From: Massilia agri
GTDB taxonomy: Bacteria > Pseudomonadota > Gammaproteobacteria > Burkholderiales > Burkholderiaceae_D
Assembly: GCF_024753255.1 (NCBI RefSeq)
Contig: NZ_JANUHA010000002.1
Location: 62,001 to 126,000 of the forward strand
Direction: 5' to 3'
Length of the DNA: 64,000 nucleotides
The position numbers and the translations under genes are program-made. The stretch's first letter is position 1; each line of letters opens with the position of its first letter. Below the pieces are notes generated by a model, which did no database searches, was not told the DNA's origin, and was given only the letters and a program-made list of their open reading frames with translations. Of this stretch, positions 9,045 through 17,836 are shown one piece after another.

Positions 9045-9930
9045 ATCCATGGGCGCGTCGCTGTACGTGCCGGCCAATCACAAGAACCTGGCGAGCATCG
9101 CGAACGGCGAAAAGCTGCCGCAGGCGCGCTCGCTCATCTTCTGCCTGGAAGATGCGATCGCCGACCGGGAGCTGAGCTGGTCGCTGTTCAACCTGTCGGT
9201 GGTGCTGGCGAACATGCGCGCGGATATTCCGGCCGAGCGTTTCGTCCGCGTGCGCAATCCCGACGTCATGGCGCGCGTGCTGGCCATGGCAGGCAGCGAG
9301 AAGCTCACCGGCTTCGTGCTGCCCAAGGTCACGCGCCACAACTTCGAGACCTATTTCCGCCTGGTGCGCGATACCGATCACGTCCTGATGCCGACACTGG
9401 AGACGGCCGAGGTGTTCAACGACAGCGAGATGCAGATGCTCCGCACCGTGTTCGAGGCGCCGGGCGTGCGCCACCGCATCCTGGCCCTGCGCATTGGCGG
9501 CAACGACCTGCTCGCCCTGCTCGGCCTGCGCCGTCCGCGCGGCATGACGATCTACCGCACCCCGCTCGGCCCCGTGATCGCGCGCCTGGTGACGACCTTC
9601 CGGCCCTACGGCTTCAGCTTGACGGCGCCGGTGTTCGAATACCTCGACCTGCCGGAACTGCTGGACCAGGAAGTGCTCGAAGACCTCGCCTACGGCATGG
9701 TCGGCAAGACCGCCATCCACCCGACGCAGATCGCGCCGATCGAGCAGCACTACAAGGTGCGCCCGCAAGACCTGGCGGTGGCGCGCGCCATCCTGGATGA
9801 GGCCAGCCCCGCCGTGTTCCGCATGGACGACGCCATGTGCGAAGTCGCCACCCACCGCGCCTGGGCCGAGCGCCTGGTAGAGCAGTCGCACCGTTTCGGC
9901 GCCCGTTCGATGGAAGGAGAACCGTCATGA
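9037..9930 (+). CDS. CitE-like C-C bond lyase (TIM barrel) of the Ter cluster
   Basis: A 297-residue protein related to HpcH/HpaI aldolases and the citrate-lyase beta subunit: SLYVPANHKNL at the start, then SLIFCLEDAIAD with the metal-ligand acidic residues, and a later LRIGGNDLLALLG barrel strand. It corresponds to the C-C_Bond_Lyase family seen in Ter operons. The ATG at 9037 is chosen because AGGAG (9024-9028) sits eight bases upstream; it overlaps the previous stop by 8 bp. A GTG nine bases earlier is too close to that site. The protein probably cleaves or condenses a small acyl compound in the predicted pathway. Confidence 0.85.
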   Translation: MAKSMGASLYVPANHKNLASIANGEKLPQARSLIFCLEDAIADRELSWSLFNLSVVLANMRADIPAERFVRVRNPDVMARVLAMAGSEKLTGFVLPKVTRHNFETYFRLVRDTDHVLMPTLETAEVFNDSEMQMLRTVFEAPGVRHRILALRIGGNDLLALLGLRRPRGMTIYRTPLGPVIARLVTTFRPYGFSLTAPVFEYLDLPELLDQEVLEDLAYGMVGKTAIHPTQIAPIEQHYKVRPQDLAVARAILDEASPAVFRMDDAMCEVATHRAWAERLVEQSHRFGARSMEGEPS

Positions 9931-11138
9931 CCACCTTTGCACGCGGCCAGAAGGGCAAGCTGGCGGACCTGGGCTGCGGCCACGCCTTCACCGTCGAGCT
10001 GGACGTGGCGGCGTCCGGCATGTCGGTCGACGTGTCCTGCTTCGGCCTGGATGCGCAGGACAGGCTGTCGGACGACCGCTATATGGTGTTCTACAACCAG
10101 CTGGCCAGCCCCGAGGGCGCGGTGCGGCTGGAGCTGGGCGGCTCCCTGTCCCGCTTCACGGTGAACCTCGACGCCCTGCCGGCCTCGATCGCCAAGCTGG
10201 TCTTCGTGGCCGCCATCGACGGCGCGCAGACCATGCGTGCGCTTGGCAGCAGTAGCCTGAGAATCGGCGGCGCGGTGAACTTCCCGTGGTCGGGCGCGGA
10301 CTTCGGCGACGAGAAGGCGGTGATCGTGGCGGAGCTGTACCGGCGCGACGGGACCTGGCGCTTCGGCGCGGTCGGCCAGGGTTTCAATGGCGGACTGTCG
10401 GCGCTGCTGGCGCATTTCGGCGGCACCGAAGCCGCCCCTGCTCCCGCTCCGGCGCCCGCCGCGCCCAAGGTCTCGCTGTCGAAAGTCACCCTCGAAAAGC
10501 GCGGCGACAAGGTCTCGCTCGACAAGCGCGCCGGCCGCGGCTTCGGCCGCATCCACGTGAACCTCAACTGGAACCAGTCCGCCACCGCGGCGCCGCAGCC
10601 GGCCAAGACCGGCTTCTTCGACAAGCTGGTGGGCGGCGCGGGCATGCGCAAGGGACGCGGCGGCATCGACCTCGACCTCGGCTGCATGTACGAACTGGCC
10701 GACGGCCGGCGCGGCCTGGTCCAGGCCCTCGGCAACGCCTGGGGCGACTTCGAGCGCGAACCATTCATCCGCCTCGACGCCGACGACCGCACCGGCGCGG
10801 TGGCCGGCGGCGAGAACCTCTACATCAACGGCGAGCGCTTCGACCAGATCCGCCGCGCCCTGATCTTTTCCTTCATCTACGAGGGCGTGCCCAACTGGTC
10901 CGCGACCGACGGCGTCGTGACGATCGCCGCGCCCGAACAGGCGCCGATCGAGGTGCGCCTGGATGGCGGCGGCAACCAGATGATGTGCGCGATCGCCCTC
11001 ATCGAGAACCGCGGCGGCAGCCTGCAGGTCACGAAGCTGGCCGAGTACTTCCAGCAGATGGGCGGCACCAGCGCCCACGAGCTGATGGACCGGCATTTCG
11101 GTTTCGGGCTGCGCTGGAAGACCGGGTCGAAAGCCTGA
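9927..11138 (+). CDS. terA: TerA-like two-domain TerD-family protein
   Basis: A 403-residue protein. Residues about 1-165 are a divergent TerD-like domain (RYMVFYNQLASPEGAV, FVAAIDGAQTM, AVIVAELYRRDGTWRFGAVG). A Pro/Ala linker with a KVSLxK repeat covers about 167-192. The C-terminal half (GGIDLDLGCMYELADGRRG, INGERFDQIRRALIFSFIYEG) resembles the second domain of TerA. It is the last gene of the Ter operon and starts in an ATGA overlap with the lyase gene. The glycine-rich acidic segments suggest calcium or metal binding. Calling it TerA rests on the two-domain layout and should be treated as family-level. Confidence 0.8.
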   Translation: MTTFARGQKGKLADLGCGHAFTVELDVAASGMSVDVSCFGLDAQDRLSDDRYMVFYNQLASPEGAVRLELGGSLSRFTVNLDALPASIAKLVFVAAIDGAQTMRALGSSSLRIGGAVNFPWSGADFGDEKAVIVAELYRRDGTWRFGAVGQGFNGGLSALLAHFGGTEAAPAPAPAPAAPKVSLSKVTLEKRGDKVSLDKRAGRGFGRIHVNLNWNQSATAAPQPAKTGFFDKLVGGAGMRKGRGGIDLDLGCMYELADGRRGLVQALGNAWGDFEREPFIRLDADDRTGAVAGGENLYINGERFDQIRRALIFSFIYEGVPNWSATDGVVTIAAPEQAPIEVRLDGGGNQMMCAIALIENRGGSLQVTKLAEYFQQMGGTSAHELMDRHFGFGLRWKTGSKA

Positions 11139-11174
11139 GCGATCCTTCAGCTTTCACATTTAACTGCGAACCCT

Positions 11175-11345
11175 GGTGTCAGGTCTGACATTCGGACACG
11201 GTCTCAACAGTCCATGCCATGGCCTTGCCAGCTGCTCTTGCTGTTCGAGTGTGACATGGATTTATGGCTGTGCTCGTGTCCAAATGTCAGACCTGACACC
11301 GAGTTTGTGACAGACCTGACACCGAGTTTGTGACACCGAGTTTGG
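11175..11345. repeat. REP-like inverted repeats and 23-bp tandem repeat
   Basis: A 25-bp sequence beginning GGTGTCAGGTCTGACA at 11175-11199 recurs inverted at 11276-11300 with one mismatch, enclosing about 76 bp without a gene. Each arm also contains its own short palindrome (TGTCAG GT CTGACA). Right after it, a 23-bp unit beginning CAGACCTGACACC is repeated in tandem at 11288-11310 and 11311-11333, with a partial third copy. The gap 11139-11360 holds no gene. This looks like a REP/REPIN-type or MITE-like element after the Ter operon; no transposase is nearby. Confidence 0.75.
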
Positions 11346-11360
11346 CAGCGCACATTTGCG

Positions 11361-11954
11361 CTACCACTTGCATCCCTTGTCGGTGATGGTGTCGATAGCC
11401 AGCGGAATCAGCAGAATCAGGTTCATTGAGGTGCCGCCGCTGTACTTCTTTGTGCAGGGCGGCCGCTTCGCCTTTTCGATGGCGCGGCCCAGATTGTTCT
11501 TCTCCGCTTCCAGCCGGCTCTCTGCGGCCCGCACCTGTTCGAAAGGTTCCGCGACATAATCCTTGCTGAGGCGGCCTGCATCGGCGCGCAGGGCGGCCAT
11601 GTCGAGTTTCGGCGAAGGCGAAGGCGATGCCAAGGGCGCTGGCGCCTGCGCTTCCGGGGCCACCGCCTGCGCTTCGGCCGCTTCGGGTGCGGGAATGGCT
11701 TTCAGTATTGGCCGCGTTTCGGCAATGTCGGCGGAAGGGCGGCTGCGGCGCACGGGTCGCGGCGGGGCCGCGGGTGCCTGTACGGGCGCAGTGGCCGTCT
11801 TCGGTACCAGGATAACGCTCATGTACTCGACCGGGCCACTGTCCTCAGGCCTGGAACTGTTCGCATGGTGAAGCAGTGCGGCAACGAGGACGAGGTGAAG
11901 CAGGCCGATGAAGAGGCCGGTTGCAAGGCGTTGCGTCGTGTGAAACTGGGGCAT
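11361..11954 (-). CDS. Hypothetical membrane-anchored protein with TonB-like Pro/Ala-rich linker
   Basis: A 197-residue protein of unknown function. Residues about 12-28 form one hydrophobic helix (GLFIGLLHLVLVAALLHH), so the N-terminus is probably cytoplasmic and the rest periplasmic. A VEYMSVILVPK segment and a Pro/Ala-rich stretch (about 55-115) follow, recalling the layout of TonB-type energy transducers. The C-terminal part has a charged helical segment, then KRPPCTKKYSGGTSMN and a Cys near the end, which could form a disulfide. It lacks a recognisable TonB C-terminal domain. No strong ribosome-binding site precedes the ATG at 11954. Confidence 0.65.
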   Translation of the reverse strand: MPQFHTTQRLATGLFIGLLHLVLVAALLHHANSSRPEDSGPVEYMSVILVPKTATAPVQAPAAPPRPVRRSRPSADIAETRPILKAIPAPEAAEAQAVAPEAQAPAPLASPSPSPKLDMAALRADAGRLSKDYVAEPFEQVRAAESRLEAEKNNLGRAIEKAKRPPCTKKYSGGTSMNLILLIPLAIDTITDKGCKW

Positions 11955-12155
11955 CCGCTGACTGGGTACTTGTGGTCCCGTCGATTACACCATGGCGACC
12001 CGGCACGAACAATGTGGCCTGCATAAGCTGCCGGCCGGCGCTGGCGGTTTAAGTGAGGCGTAAGCTTGAGTTCGCTTCTGGCCCTGCCGGCTGTTGAGGC
12101 AGCACAAATGCCCGGCTGCGGCGCGCTCGACAATAGGCTTTTGCACGGAGGCCCC

Positions 12156-12353
12156 ATGTCGAACTTCGATCACCTGCCGGACGATGCCACGCGCCTGAGC
12201 GCGGCCGACGTCCGCTCGCATTTCACGAATCTCTCCCGCGACCACTCCGTGATCGGCTGGCTCGGACGCTATGCCCTGGTCGTGCTGCTGATCGGCGGCG
12301 GCGTCGCGCTCGGCGGCCAGCTCGGGCCTGTGCTCTACCACCTCATGAATTGA
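12156..12353 (+). CDS. Small single-helix membrane protein, function unknown
   Basis: A 65-residue protein starting [20 protein letters not shown]. It has one C-terminal transmembrane helix ([21 protein letters not shown]), so a soluble amphipathic head of about 38 residues probably faces the cytoplasm. GGAGG at 12147-12151 supports the ATG at 12156 over a longer in-frame start at 12066. It stands alone between two minus-strand genes. I recognise no family. Confidence 0.65.
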   Translation: MSNFDHLPDDATRLSAADVRSHFTNLSRDHSVIGWLGRYALVVLLIGGGVALGGQLGPVLYHLMN

Positions 12354-12382
12354 ATCGCCCCCGCGCCAGGCGCTACAAATGA

Positions 12383-12419
12383 CAAGGGCCGGGAGTCCTT
12401 TCAGACTTCCCGGCCCTTG
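12383..12419 (-). terminator. Strong stem-loop after rpsJ (end of str operon segment)
   Basis: CAAGGGCCGGGAGTC (12383-12397) pairs with GACTTCCCGGCCCTTG (12404-12419), apart from one bulge, giving a very stable hairpin about 40 bases past the rpsJ stop. The T-run after it is weak on either strand. It probably stops transcription from the str operon and may also serve the convergent small gene. Confidence 0.7.
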
Positions 12420-12455
12420 CTCCGCGGCGGATGAACCGCCAGCGGTGATACGGTA

Positions 12456-12773
12456 TTACTGCAGCTTGATTTCGACGTCGACGCCAGCCGGCAGGTCCAG
12501 CTTCATCAGTGCGTCAACGGTCTTGTCGGTCGGATCAACGATGTCCATCAGGCGCTGGTGGGTGCGGATTTCGAACTGGTCGCGCGAGGTCTTGTTGACG
12601 TGCGGCGAACGCAGGACGTCGAAACGCTGGATGCGGGTCGGCAGCGGGACCGGGCCCTTGACAACCGCGCCGGTGCGCTTGGCGGTGTCGACGATTTCCA
12701 GAGCGGACTGGTCGATCAGCTTGTAGTCAAACGCTTTCAGGCGGATGCGGATTTTCTGGTTCGGAGCGGACAT
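12456..12773 (-). CDS. rpsJ: 30S ribosomal protein S10
   Basis: A 105-residue S10 ([21 protein letters not shown] to the [12 protein letters not shown] end), close to the 103 residues of E. coli. It binds the 30S head and, in other bacteria, NusB/NusG during antitermination. The ATG at 12773 is chosen over an upstream in-frame start because AAAGGA precedes it and S10 begins there. It follows tuf on the same strand, an arrangement common in betaproteobacteria where the str and S10 operons adjoin. The rest of the S10 operon does not follow in this window: the next gene downstream is in the opposite orientation. Confidence 0.97.
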   Translation of the reverse strand: MSAPNQKIRIRLKAFDYKLIDQSALEIVDTAKRTGAVVKGPVPLPTRIQRFDVLRSPHVNKTSRDQFEIRTHQRLMDIVDPTDKTVDALMKLDLPAGVDVEIKLQ

Positions 12774-12877
12774 GCTATTTCCTTTAAAAGAACGTTCCGG
12801 CACGTAGCCGGCAATGTGTGAAAGGTGCTTCGGTACTGCTCAAGAGGCGGGAGTATATCACCGTTCCCTCTCATAAA

Positions 12878-12909
12878 GATGGGGACAGACCAAAAAGTCT
12901 GTCCCCATC
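12878..12909. repeat. Perfect 13-bp stem-loop between tuf and rpsJ
   Basis: GATGGGGACAGAC (12878-12890), a CAAAAA loop and GTCTGTCCCCATC (12897-12909) form a perfect hairpin. GGGGACAGAC-type palindromes are known as dispersed repeats in many proteobacteria. Its place between tuf and rpsJ means it is transcribed and could cause partial termination or protect the tuf mRNA end. Confidence 0.75.
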
Positions 12910-12962
12910 GTTGGTTGGAAGAGACGCCCCCTGGAGCGCCCTTCCGATCTCGCTAACCGAAA

Positions 12963-14153
12963 TTAGGCGATGATCTTTGCCACGACGCCGGCGCCGACGG
13001 TACGGCCGCCTTCGCGGATTGCGAAGCGCAGACCTTCTTCCATCGCGATCGGAGCGATCAGCTTGACGGTGATCGACACGTTGTCGCCTGGCATGACCAT
13101 TTCTTTGTCAGCCGGCAGCACGATCGAACCGGTCACGTCAGTCGTACGGAAGTAGAACTGCGGACGGTAGTTGTTGAAGAACGGGGTGTGACGGCCGCCT
13201 TCGTCTTTCGACAGGACGTACACTTCGCCGGTGAAGTCGGTGTGCGGCTTGATCGAGCCCGGCTTGGCCAGGACCTGGCCACGCTGGACGTCTTCGCGCT
13301 TGGTACCGCGCAGCAGCAGGCCGACGTTGTCGCCAGCTTGACCCTGGTCCAGCAGCTTGCGGAACATTTCCACGCCGGTGCAGGTGGTCTTGACGGTGTC
13401 GACGATACCGACGATTTCGATTTCTTCGCCGACCTTGATGATGCCGCGCTCGACACGACCGGTCACCACGGTACCGCGGCCCGAGATCGAGAACACGTCT
13501 TCCACCGGCATCAGGAAGGCGCCGTCAACGGCACGTTCCGGGGTCGGGATGTACGAATCCAGCGCGTCAGCCAGTTGCATGATCGCGTCTTCGCCCAGCG
13601 GACCAGCCTGGCCTTCCAGCGCCATACGTGCCGAACCCTTGATGATCGGCAGGTCGTCGCCCGGGAACTCGTACTTCGACAGCAGTTCGCGCACTTCCAT
13701 TTCGACCAGTTCCAGCAGTTCTGCGTCGTCGACCAGGTCGCACTTGTTCAGGAACACGATGATGTACGGAACGCCAACCTGACGCGCCAGCAGGATGTGC
13801 TCGCGGGTCTGCGGCATCGGGCCGTCAGCGGCCGAGCACACCAGGATCGCGCCGTCCATCTGCGCAGCACCGGTAATCATGTTCTTGATGTAGTCGGCGT
13901 GGCCTGGGCAGTCAACGTGGGCGTAGTGACGGTTTGCGGTTTCGTACTCGACGTGCGCGGTGTTGATGGTGATGCCGCGTGCTTTTTCCTCCGGAGCCGC
14001 GTCGATCTGGTCGTAGGCCTTGGCTTCGCCGCCGAACTTCTTCGACAGAACGGTTGCGATTGCAGCCGTCAGGGTGGTTTTGCCGTGGTCAACGTGACCG
14101 ATGGTGCCGACGTTGACGTGCGGCTTGGTCCGTTCGAATTTTTCCTTTGCCAT
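12963..14153 (-). CDS. tuf: Translation elongation factor Tu
   Basis: A full-length 396-residue EF-Tu that delivers aminoacyl-tRNA to the ribosome. The G-motifs are intact: GHVDHGKT at about 19-26, the switch [10 protein letters not shown] and NKCD. The C-terminal barrels end [10 protein letters not shown]. It is preceded by an AAAGGAAG ribosome-binding site and lies between fusA and rpsJ in the classical str operon. Betaproteobacteria usually have a second tuf elsewhere; none is in this window. Confidence 0.99.
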   Translation of the reverse strand: MAKEKFERTKPHVNVGTIGHVDHGKTTLTAAIATVLSKKFGGEAKAYDQIDAAPEEKARGITINTAHVEYETANRHYAHVDCPGHADYIKNMITGAAQMDGAILVCSAADGPMPQTREHILLARQVGVPYIIVFLNKCDLVDDAELLELVEMEVRELLSKYEFPGDDLPIIKGSARMALEGQAGPLGEDAIMQLADALDSYIPTPERAVDGAFLMPVEDVFSISGRGTVVTGRVERGIIKVGEEIEIVGIVDTVKTTCTGVEMFRKLLDQGQAGDNVGLLLRGTKREDVQRGQVLAKPGSIKPHTDFTGEVYVLSKDEGGRHTPFFNNYRPQFYFRTTDVTGSIVLPADKEMVMPGDNVSITVKLIAPIAMEEGLRFAIREGGRTVGAGVVAKIIA

Positions 14154-14240
14154 TTCCTATCTTCCTTTAAAAGAAACGTTTATTTGTTTTTAGCTTGCTT
14201 GGAGACGGGATCCACATGAATCCCGCCTCCGGTTGTTGTA

Positions 14241-16346
14241 TTACTTGGCTTTCGCGGTGACGATAGCGTCGATCACGTGCTTCGGAGCTTCCGAATAGTG
14301 CTTGAACTCCATCGTGTAGGTCGCACGGCCCTGGGTCGCCGAACGCAGCGAGGTCGAGTAACCGAACATTTCCGACAGCGGGACTTCAGCCTTGATGATC
14401 TTGCCGCCGCCGCCCGGGATTTCGTCCATGCCCTGCACCATACCGCGGCGGGACGACAGGTCGCCCATCACGGTACCGGCGTAGTCTTCCGGCGTTTCCA
14501 CTTCCACGGCCATCATCGGCTCGAGGATGACCGGATTCGCTTTACGGCAGCCTTCCTTGAACGCCATCGAGCCCGCCATGCGGAACGCGTTTTCGTTCGA
14601 GTCGACGTCGTGGTACGAACCGAAGGTCAGGGTGACTTTGACGTCAACGACCGGGTAGCCAGCCAGCACGCCGCTGGTCAGGGTTTCGCGCACACCCTTC
14701 TCGACTGCCGGGATGTATTCGCGAGGAACCACGCCGCCCTTGATGGCGTCGATGAATTCGAAGCCCTTGCCCGGCTCTTGCGGCTCGATCGACAGGACAG
14801 CGTGACCGTACTGGCCGCGACCACCCGACTGCTTGACGAACTTGCCTTCGACGTCGGTGACTGCCTTGCGGATGGTTTCGCGGTATGCAACCTGCGGCTT
14901 GCCGACGGTCGCTTCCACGTTGAACTCACGCTTCATGCGGTCAACGATAATTTCCAGGTGCAGCTCGCCCATACCACCGATGATGGTCTGGCCCGATTCT
15001 TCGTCGGTACGCACGCGGAACGACGGGTCTTCCTGAGCCAGACGGTTCAGTGCCAGGCCCATCTTTTCCTGGTCAGCCTTGGTCTTCGGCTCGACTGCCT
15101 GCTGGATGACCGGCTCCGGGAACACCATCTTTTCGAGGATGATCGGTGCCGACGGATCGCACAGGGTCTCGCCGGTGGTTGCTTCCTTCAGGCCGACTGC
15201 AGCGGCGATGTCGCCCGCGCGGACTTCCTTGATTTCTTCGCGCTGGTTGGCGTGCATCTGCAGAATACGACCCAGGCGTTCCTTCTTGCCCTTGATCGGG
15301 TTGTAGACGGTATCGCCCGAGTTGATGACGCCCGAGTACACGCGGAAGAAGATCAGCTGGCCGACGAACGGGTCGGTCATGATCTTGAATGCCAGCGCAG
15401 CGAACTTCTCGCTGTCGTCGGCCTTACGCGAGGTCGGCTGCTCGTCTTCGTCGGTACCTGCGACCGGCGGGATGTCCACTGGCGACGGCAGGTATTCGAT
15501 GACCGCGTCCAGCATTGCCTGCACGCCCTTGTTCTTGAATGCGGTGCCGCACATCATCGGGACGATTTCGCCGGCGATGGTACGTTGGCGCAGCGCCTTC
15601 TTGATCTCGGCTTCCGACAGTTCGCCCTCTTCGAGGTACTTGTTCATCAGCTCTTCCGACGCTTCAGCGGCGGTTTCGACCAGCTTCTCGCGCCACTCGT
15701 TGCAGGTGTCGAGCAGTTCGGCCGGCACGTCGACGTATTCGAACTTCATGCCCTGCGATGCGTCATCCCACAGGATGGCCTTCATCTTGACCAGGTCGAC
15801 CACGCCCTTGAAGTTGTCTTCGGCGCCGATAGGCACTTGCAGCGGGATCGGGTTGGCCTTCAGGCGGGCGCGCATCTGCTCGTACACCTTGAAGAAGTTT
15901 GCACCGGTACGGTCCATCTTGTTGACGAAGGCCAGACGCGGAACCTTGTACTTGTTAGCCTGACGCCACACGGTTTCCGACTGCGGCTGCACGCCGCCGA
16001 CTGCGCAGTAAACCATGCAGGCGCCGTCCAGCACGCGCATCGAACGCTCCACCTCGATGGTGAAGTCGACGTGGCCCGGGGTGTCGATGATGTTGAAGCG
16101 GTGCGGCTCGAAGTTGCTGGCCATACCTTTCCAGAAGCAGGTCGTCGCTGCCGAGGTAATGGTGATGCCGCGCTCTTGCTCTTGCTCCATCCAGTCCATG
16201 GTGGCGGCGCCGTCGTGCACTTCGCCCAGCTTGTGGTTCACACCCGTGTAGAACAGGATGCGCTCGGTGGTCGTCGTTTTACCGGCGTCGATGTGAGCGG
16301 AAATACCGATATTGCGGTAGCGCTCAATGGGGGTAGTGCGTGCCAT
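14241..16346 (-). CDS. fusA: Translation elongation factor G
   Basis: A complete 701-residue EF-G, the GTPase that drives translocation. G1 is [15 protein letters not shown] near residue 18, G3 is DTPGHVDFT, and G4 is [10 protein letters not shown]. The C-terminal domain contains the usual [10 protein letters not shown] and [13 protein letters not shown] segments. It sits between rpsG and tuf with short gaps, as in E. coli. Nothing unusual is seen. Confidence 0.99.
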   Translation of the reverse strand: MARTTPIERYRNIGISAHIDAGKTTTTERILFYTGVNHKLGEVHDGAATMDWMEQEQERGITITSAATTCFWKGMASNFEPHRFNIIDTPGHVDFTIEVERSMRVLDGACMVYCAVGGVQPQSETVWRQANKYKVPRLAFVNKMDRTGANFFKVYEQMRARLKANPIPLQVPIGAEDNFKGVVDLVKMKAILWDDASQGMKFEYVDVPAELLDTCNEWREKLVETAAEASEELMNKYLEEGELSEAEIKKALRQRTIAGEIVPMMCGTAFKNKGVQAMLDAVIEYLPSPVDIPPVAGTDEDEQPTSRKADDSEKFAALAFKIMTDPFVGQLIFFRVYSGVINSGDTVYNPIKGKKERLGRILQMHANQREEIKEVRAGDIAAAVGLKEATTGETLCDPSAPIILEKMVFPEPVIQQAVEPKTKADQEKMGLALNRLAQEDPSFRVRTDEESGQTIIGGMGELHLEIIVDRMKREFNVEATVGKPQVAYRETIRKAVTDVEGKFVKQSGGRGQYGHAVLSIEPQEPGKGFEFIDAIKGGVVPREYIPAVEKGVRETLTSGVLAGYPVVDVKVTLTFGSYHDVDSNENAFRMAGSMAFKEGCRKANPVILEPMMAVEVETPEDYAGTVMGDLSSRRGMVQGMDEIPGGGGKIIKAEVPLSEMFGYSTSLRSATQGRATYTMEFKHYSEAPKHVIDAIVTAKAK

Positions 16347-16463
16347 AATTTTTCCTAAATCTTTGAATGGACAAAACCGGGCAACATTTTGAGGATCAAA
16401 ACGCGCCCGGCCTGAACAACGGATACTGCAGGCCGCACCACCCGGAGGGGTTTGGCCATGTGC

Positions 16464-16934
16464 TTAGAAGCGGAAGTGCGAGAACGCCTTGTTCGCTTCT
16501 GCCATGCGGTGGACTTCGTCACGACGCTTCATCGCGCCGCCGCGCATTTCTGCGGCTTCCATCAGTTCACCACCCAGGCGTTGCGGCATGGATTTTTCGC
16601 TGCGCTTGTTTGCGGCTTCGCGCAACCAACGCATGGACAGCGCCATACGACGAACCGGACGAACTTCCACTGGCACCTGGTAGTTGGCGCCGCCGACACG
16701 GCGGGACTTGACTTCCACCAGCGGCTTAGCGTTGTTGATCGCGGTCGTGAACACTTCCAGCGGGTCTTTGCCCGATTTGGACTGGATGTATTCGAACGCA
16801 CCGTAGATGATGTTTTCAGCGACCGATTTTTTACCGGACAGCATCAGAACGTTGACGAACTTGGCGACATCGGTGTTGCCGAATTTCGGATCCGGCAGGA
16901 TTTCGCGCTTAGGTACTTCACGACGACGTGGCAT
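16464..16934 (-). CDS. rpsG: 30S ribosomal protein S7
   Basis: A 156-residue S7, complete from [12 protein letters not shown] to the AFSHFRF end, a primary 16S rRNA binder of the 30S head. The signature [10 protein letters not shown] and [15 protein letters not shown] segments are present. It is separated from rpsL by an unusually structured 132-bp gap, relevant because E. coli S7 represses its own operon through the rpsL-rpsG junction. Confidence 0.98.
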   Translation of the reverse strand: MPRRREVPKREILPDPKFGNTDVAKFVNVLMLSGKKSVAENIIYGAFEYIQSKSGKDPLEVFTTAINNAKPLVEVKSRRVGGANYQVPVEVRPVRRMALSMRWLREAANKRSEKSMPQRLGGELMEAAEMRGGAMKRRDEVHRMAEANKAFSHFRF

Positions 16935-16958
16935 TTCAATTCCTTCCTATCTTCAGTT

Positions 16959-16977
16959 GAGTGCGGGATCCGCACTC
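16959..16977 (-). promoter_or_regulatory. Stem-loop in the rpsL-rpsG intergenic region (possible S7 control site)
   Basis: GAGTGCGG (16959-16966), a GAT loop and CCGCACTC (16970-16977) form a perfect 8-bp hairpin about 25 bp upstream of rpsG. A second stem (GAAAGA with TCTTTC, about 16981-17001) and a GGCC-rich fold follow upstream. In E. coli this junction carries the S7 translational repressor site. That this fold has the same role is inference. Confidence 0.4.
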
Positions 16978-17066
16978 GCGAAAGACCCTCATGATCTTTC
17001 ACTTACTCGGCCTTCCGGCCGGCTCAACTTAACTTTTTAATGTGACCTGTCTGTGACAGGGCAGGA

Positions 17067-17453
17067 TTACTTCTTGGCGCCAGCTTTGGCGCGCTTCGCA
17101 CCGTACTTCGAGCGAGCCTGCTTACGGTCTTTCACGCCCTGGGTATCCAGCGCGCCGCGGACCATGTGGTAACGCACACCCGGCAAGTCTTTCACACGGC
17201 CGCCGCGGATCAGGACGACGCTGTGCTCTTGCAGGTTGTGGCCTTCACCGCCGATGTACGAAATGACTTCGAAACCGTTGGTCAGGCGAACTTTAGCGAC
17301 CTTACGCAGTGCCGAGTTCGGCTTCTTCGGGGTCGTGGTGTAGACACGGGTGCAGACACCGCGCTTTTGCGGGCAGTTTTCCAGTGCCGGCGACTTGCTC
17401 TTCACAACCGCGGCTTCACGCGGCTTGCGAATCAGTTGATTGATGGTTGGCAT
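17067..17453 (-). CDS. rpsL: 30S ribosomal protein S12
   Basis: A 128-residue S12, the decoding-centre protein. Lys43 (in [12 protein letters not shown]) and Lys88 (in [13 protein letters not shown]) are both wild type, so the classical streptomycin-resistance substitutions are absent. The ATG at 17453 begins [12 protein letters not shown], the universal N-terminus. It is the first gene of the str operon and has a strong promoter about 170 bp upstream. Confidence 0.99.
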   Translation of the reverse strand: MPTINQLIRKPREAAVVKSKSPALENCPQKRGVCTRVYTTTPKKPNSALRKVAKVRLTNGFEVISYIGGEGHNLQEHSVVLIRGGRVKDLPGVRYHMVRGALDTQGVKDRKQARSKYGAKRAKAGAKK

Positions 17454-17836
17454 CGTTCAAAAATCCAACAAAATTACTACGTTGATGACCCGGGCCGATG
17501 TTGCGCTGGCCCGGGGACTGAAACCTAGTCCCGGCATCTGGTCACAGCAGAGGCGACGAAAGCCACTCACCGAAGGAGCGGCTGCAAGTGCGTATACCAT
17601 GTGCAGAATAAATCGAGAACTCGCGAGTATAGACCCGATAAGGGCGAGGGTCAACCGCTTTGCCGCCTCGTCAAGCCCTTATTCGGGGTCGGCGGCGGTA
17701 AACCGGCGGTTTACCGTGGTGGATGTGGCAAGCTTGCTACAAACCGTGGGGCAGGAAGCCTTGGCAAGCTCTGCAAAACTTCGCATTTCCGGCGATAAAG
17801 ACGGGATAATAGCCGATTTCCCGCTTTCATCGCTCC
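17454..17836. other. Divergent 383-bp gap between str operon and eptA-like gene
   Basis: No gene is supported here. It holds the str promoter (17626-17654) and the str leader. A perfect 8-bp inverted repeat GGTAAACC-GGC-GGTTTACC lies at 17697-17715. Nearer the plus-strand gene there is a GATAAT -10-like box, about 25 bp before its ATG, without a clear -35 partner. Confidence 0.6.
17626..17654 (-). promoter_or_regulatory. Sigma70 promoter of the str operon
   Basis: On the minus strand TTGACC (17649-17654) and TATACT (17626-17631) are separated by exactly 17 bp, a near-consensus promoter fitting a highly expressed ribosomal operon. The predicted leader is about 165 nt before rpsL. Confidence 0.85.

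Noticed and set aside
11288-11345. Tandem 23-bp repeat as a CRISPR array
   Set aside because: The units are directly adjacent without spacers and there are no cas genes.
12963-14153. Antibiotic-resistance changes in EF-Tu, EF-G or S12
   Set aside because: S12 Lys43 and Lys88 are wild type; I see no abnormal motif in EF-Tu or EF-G and cannot judge other sites without an alignment.
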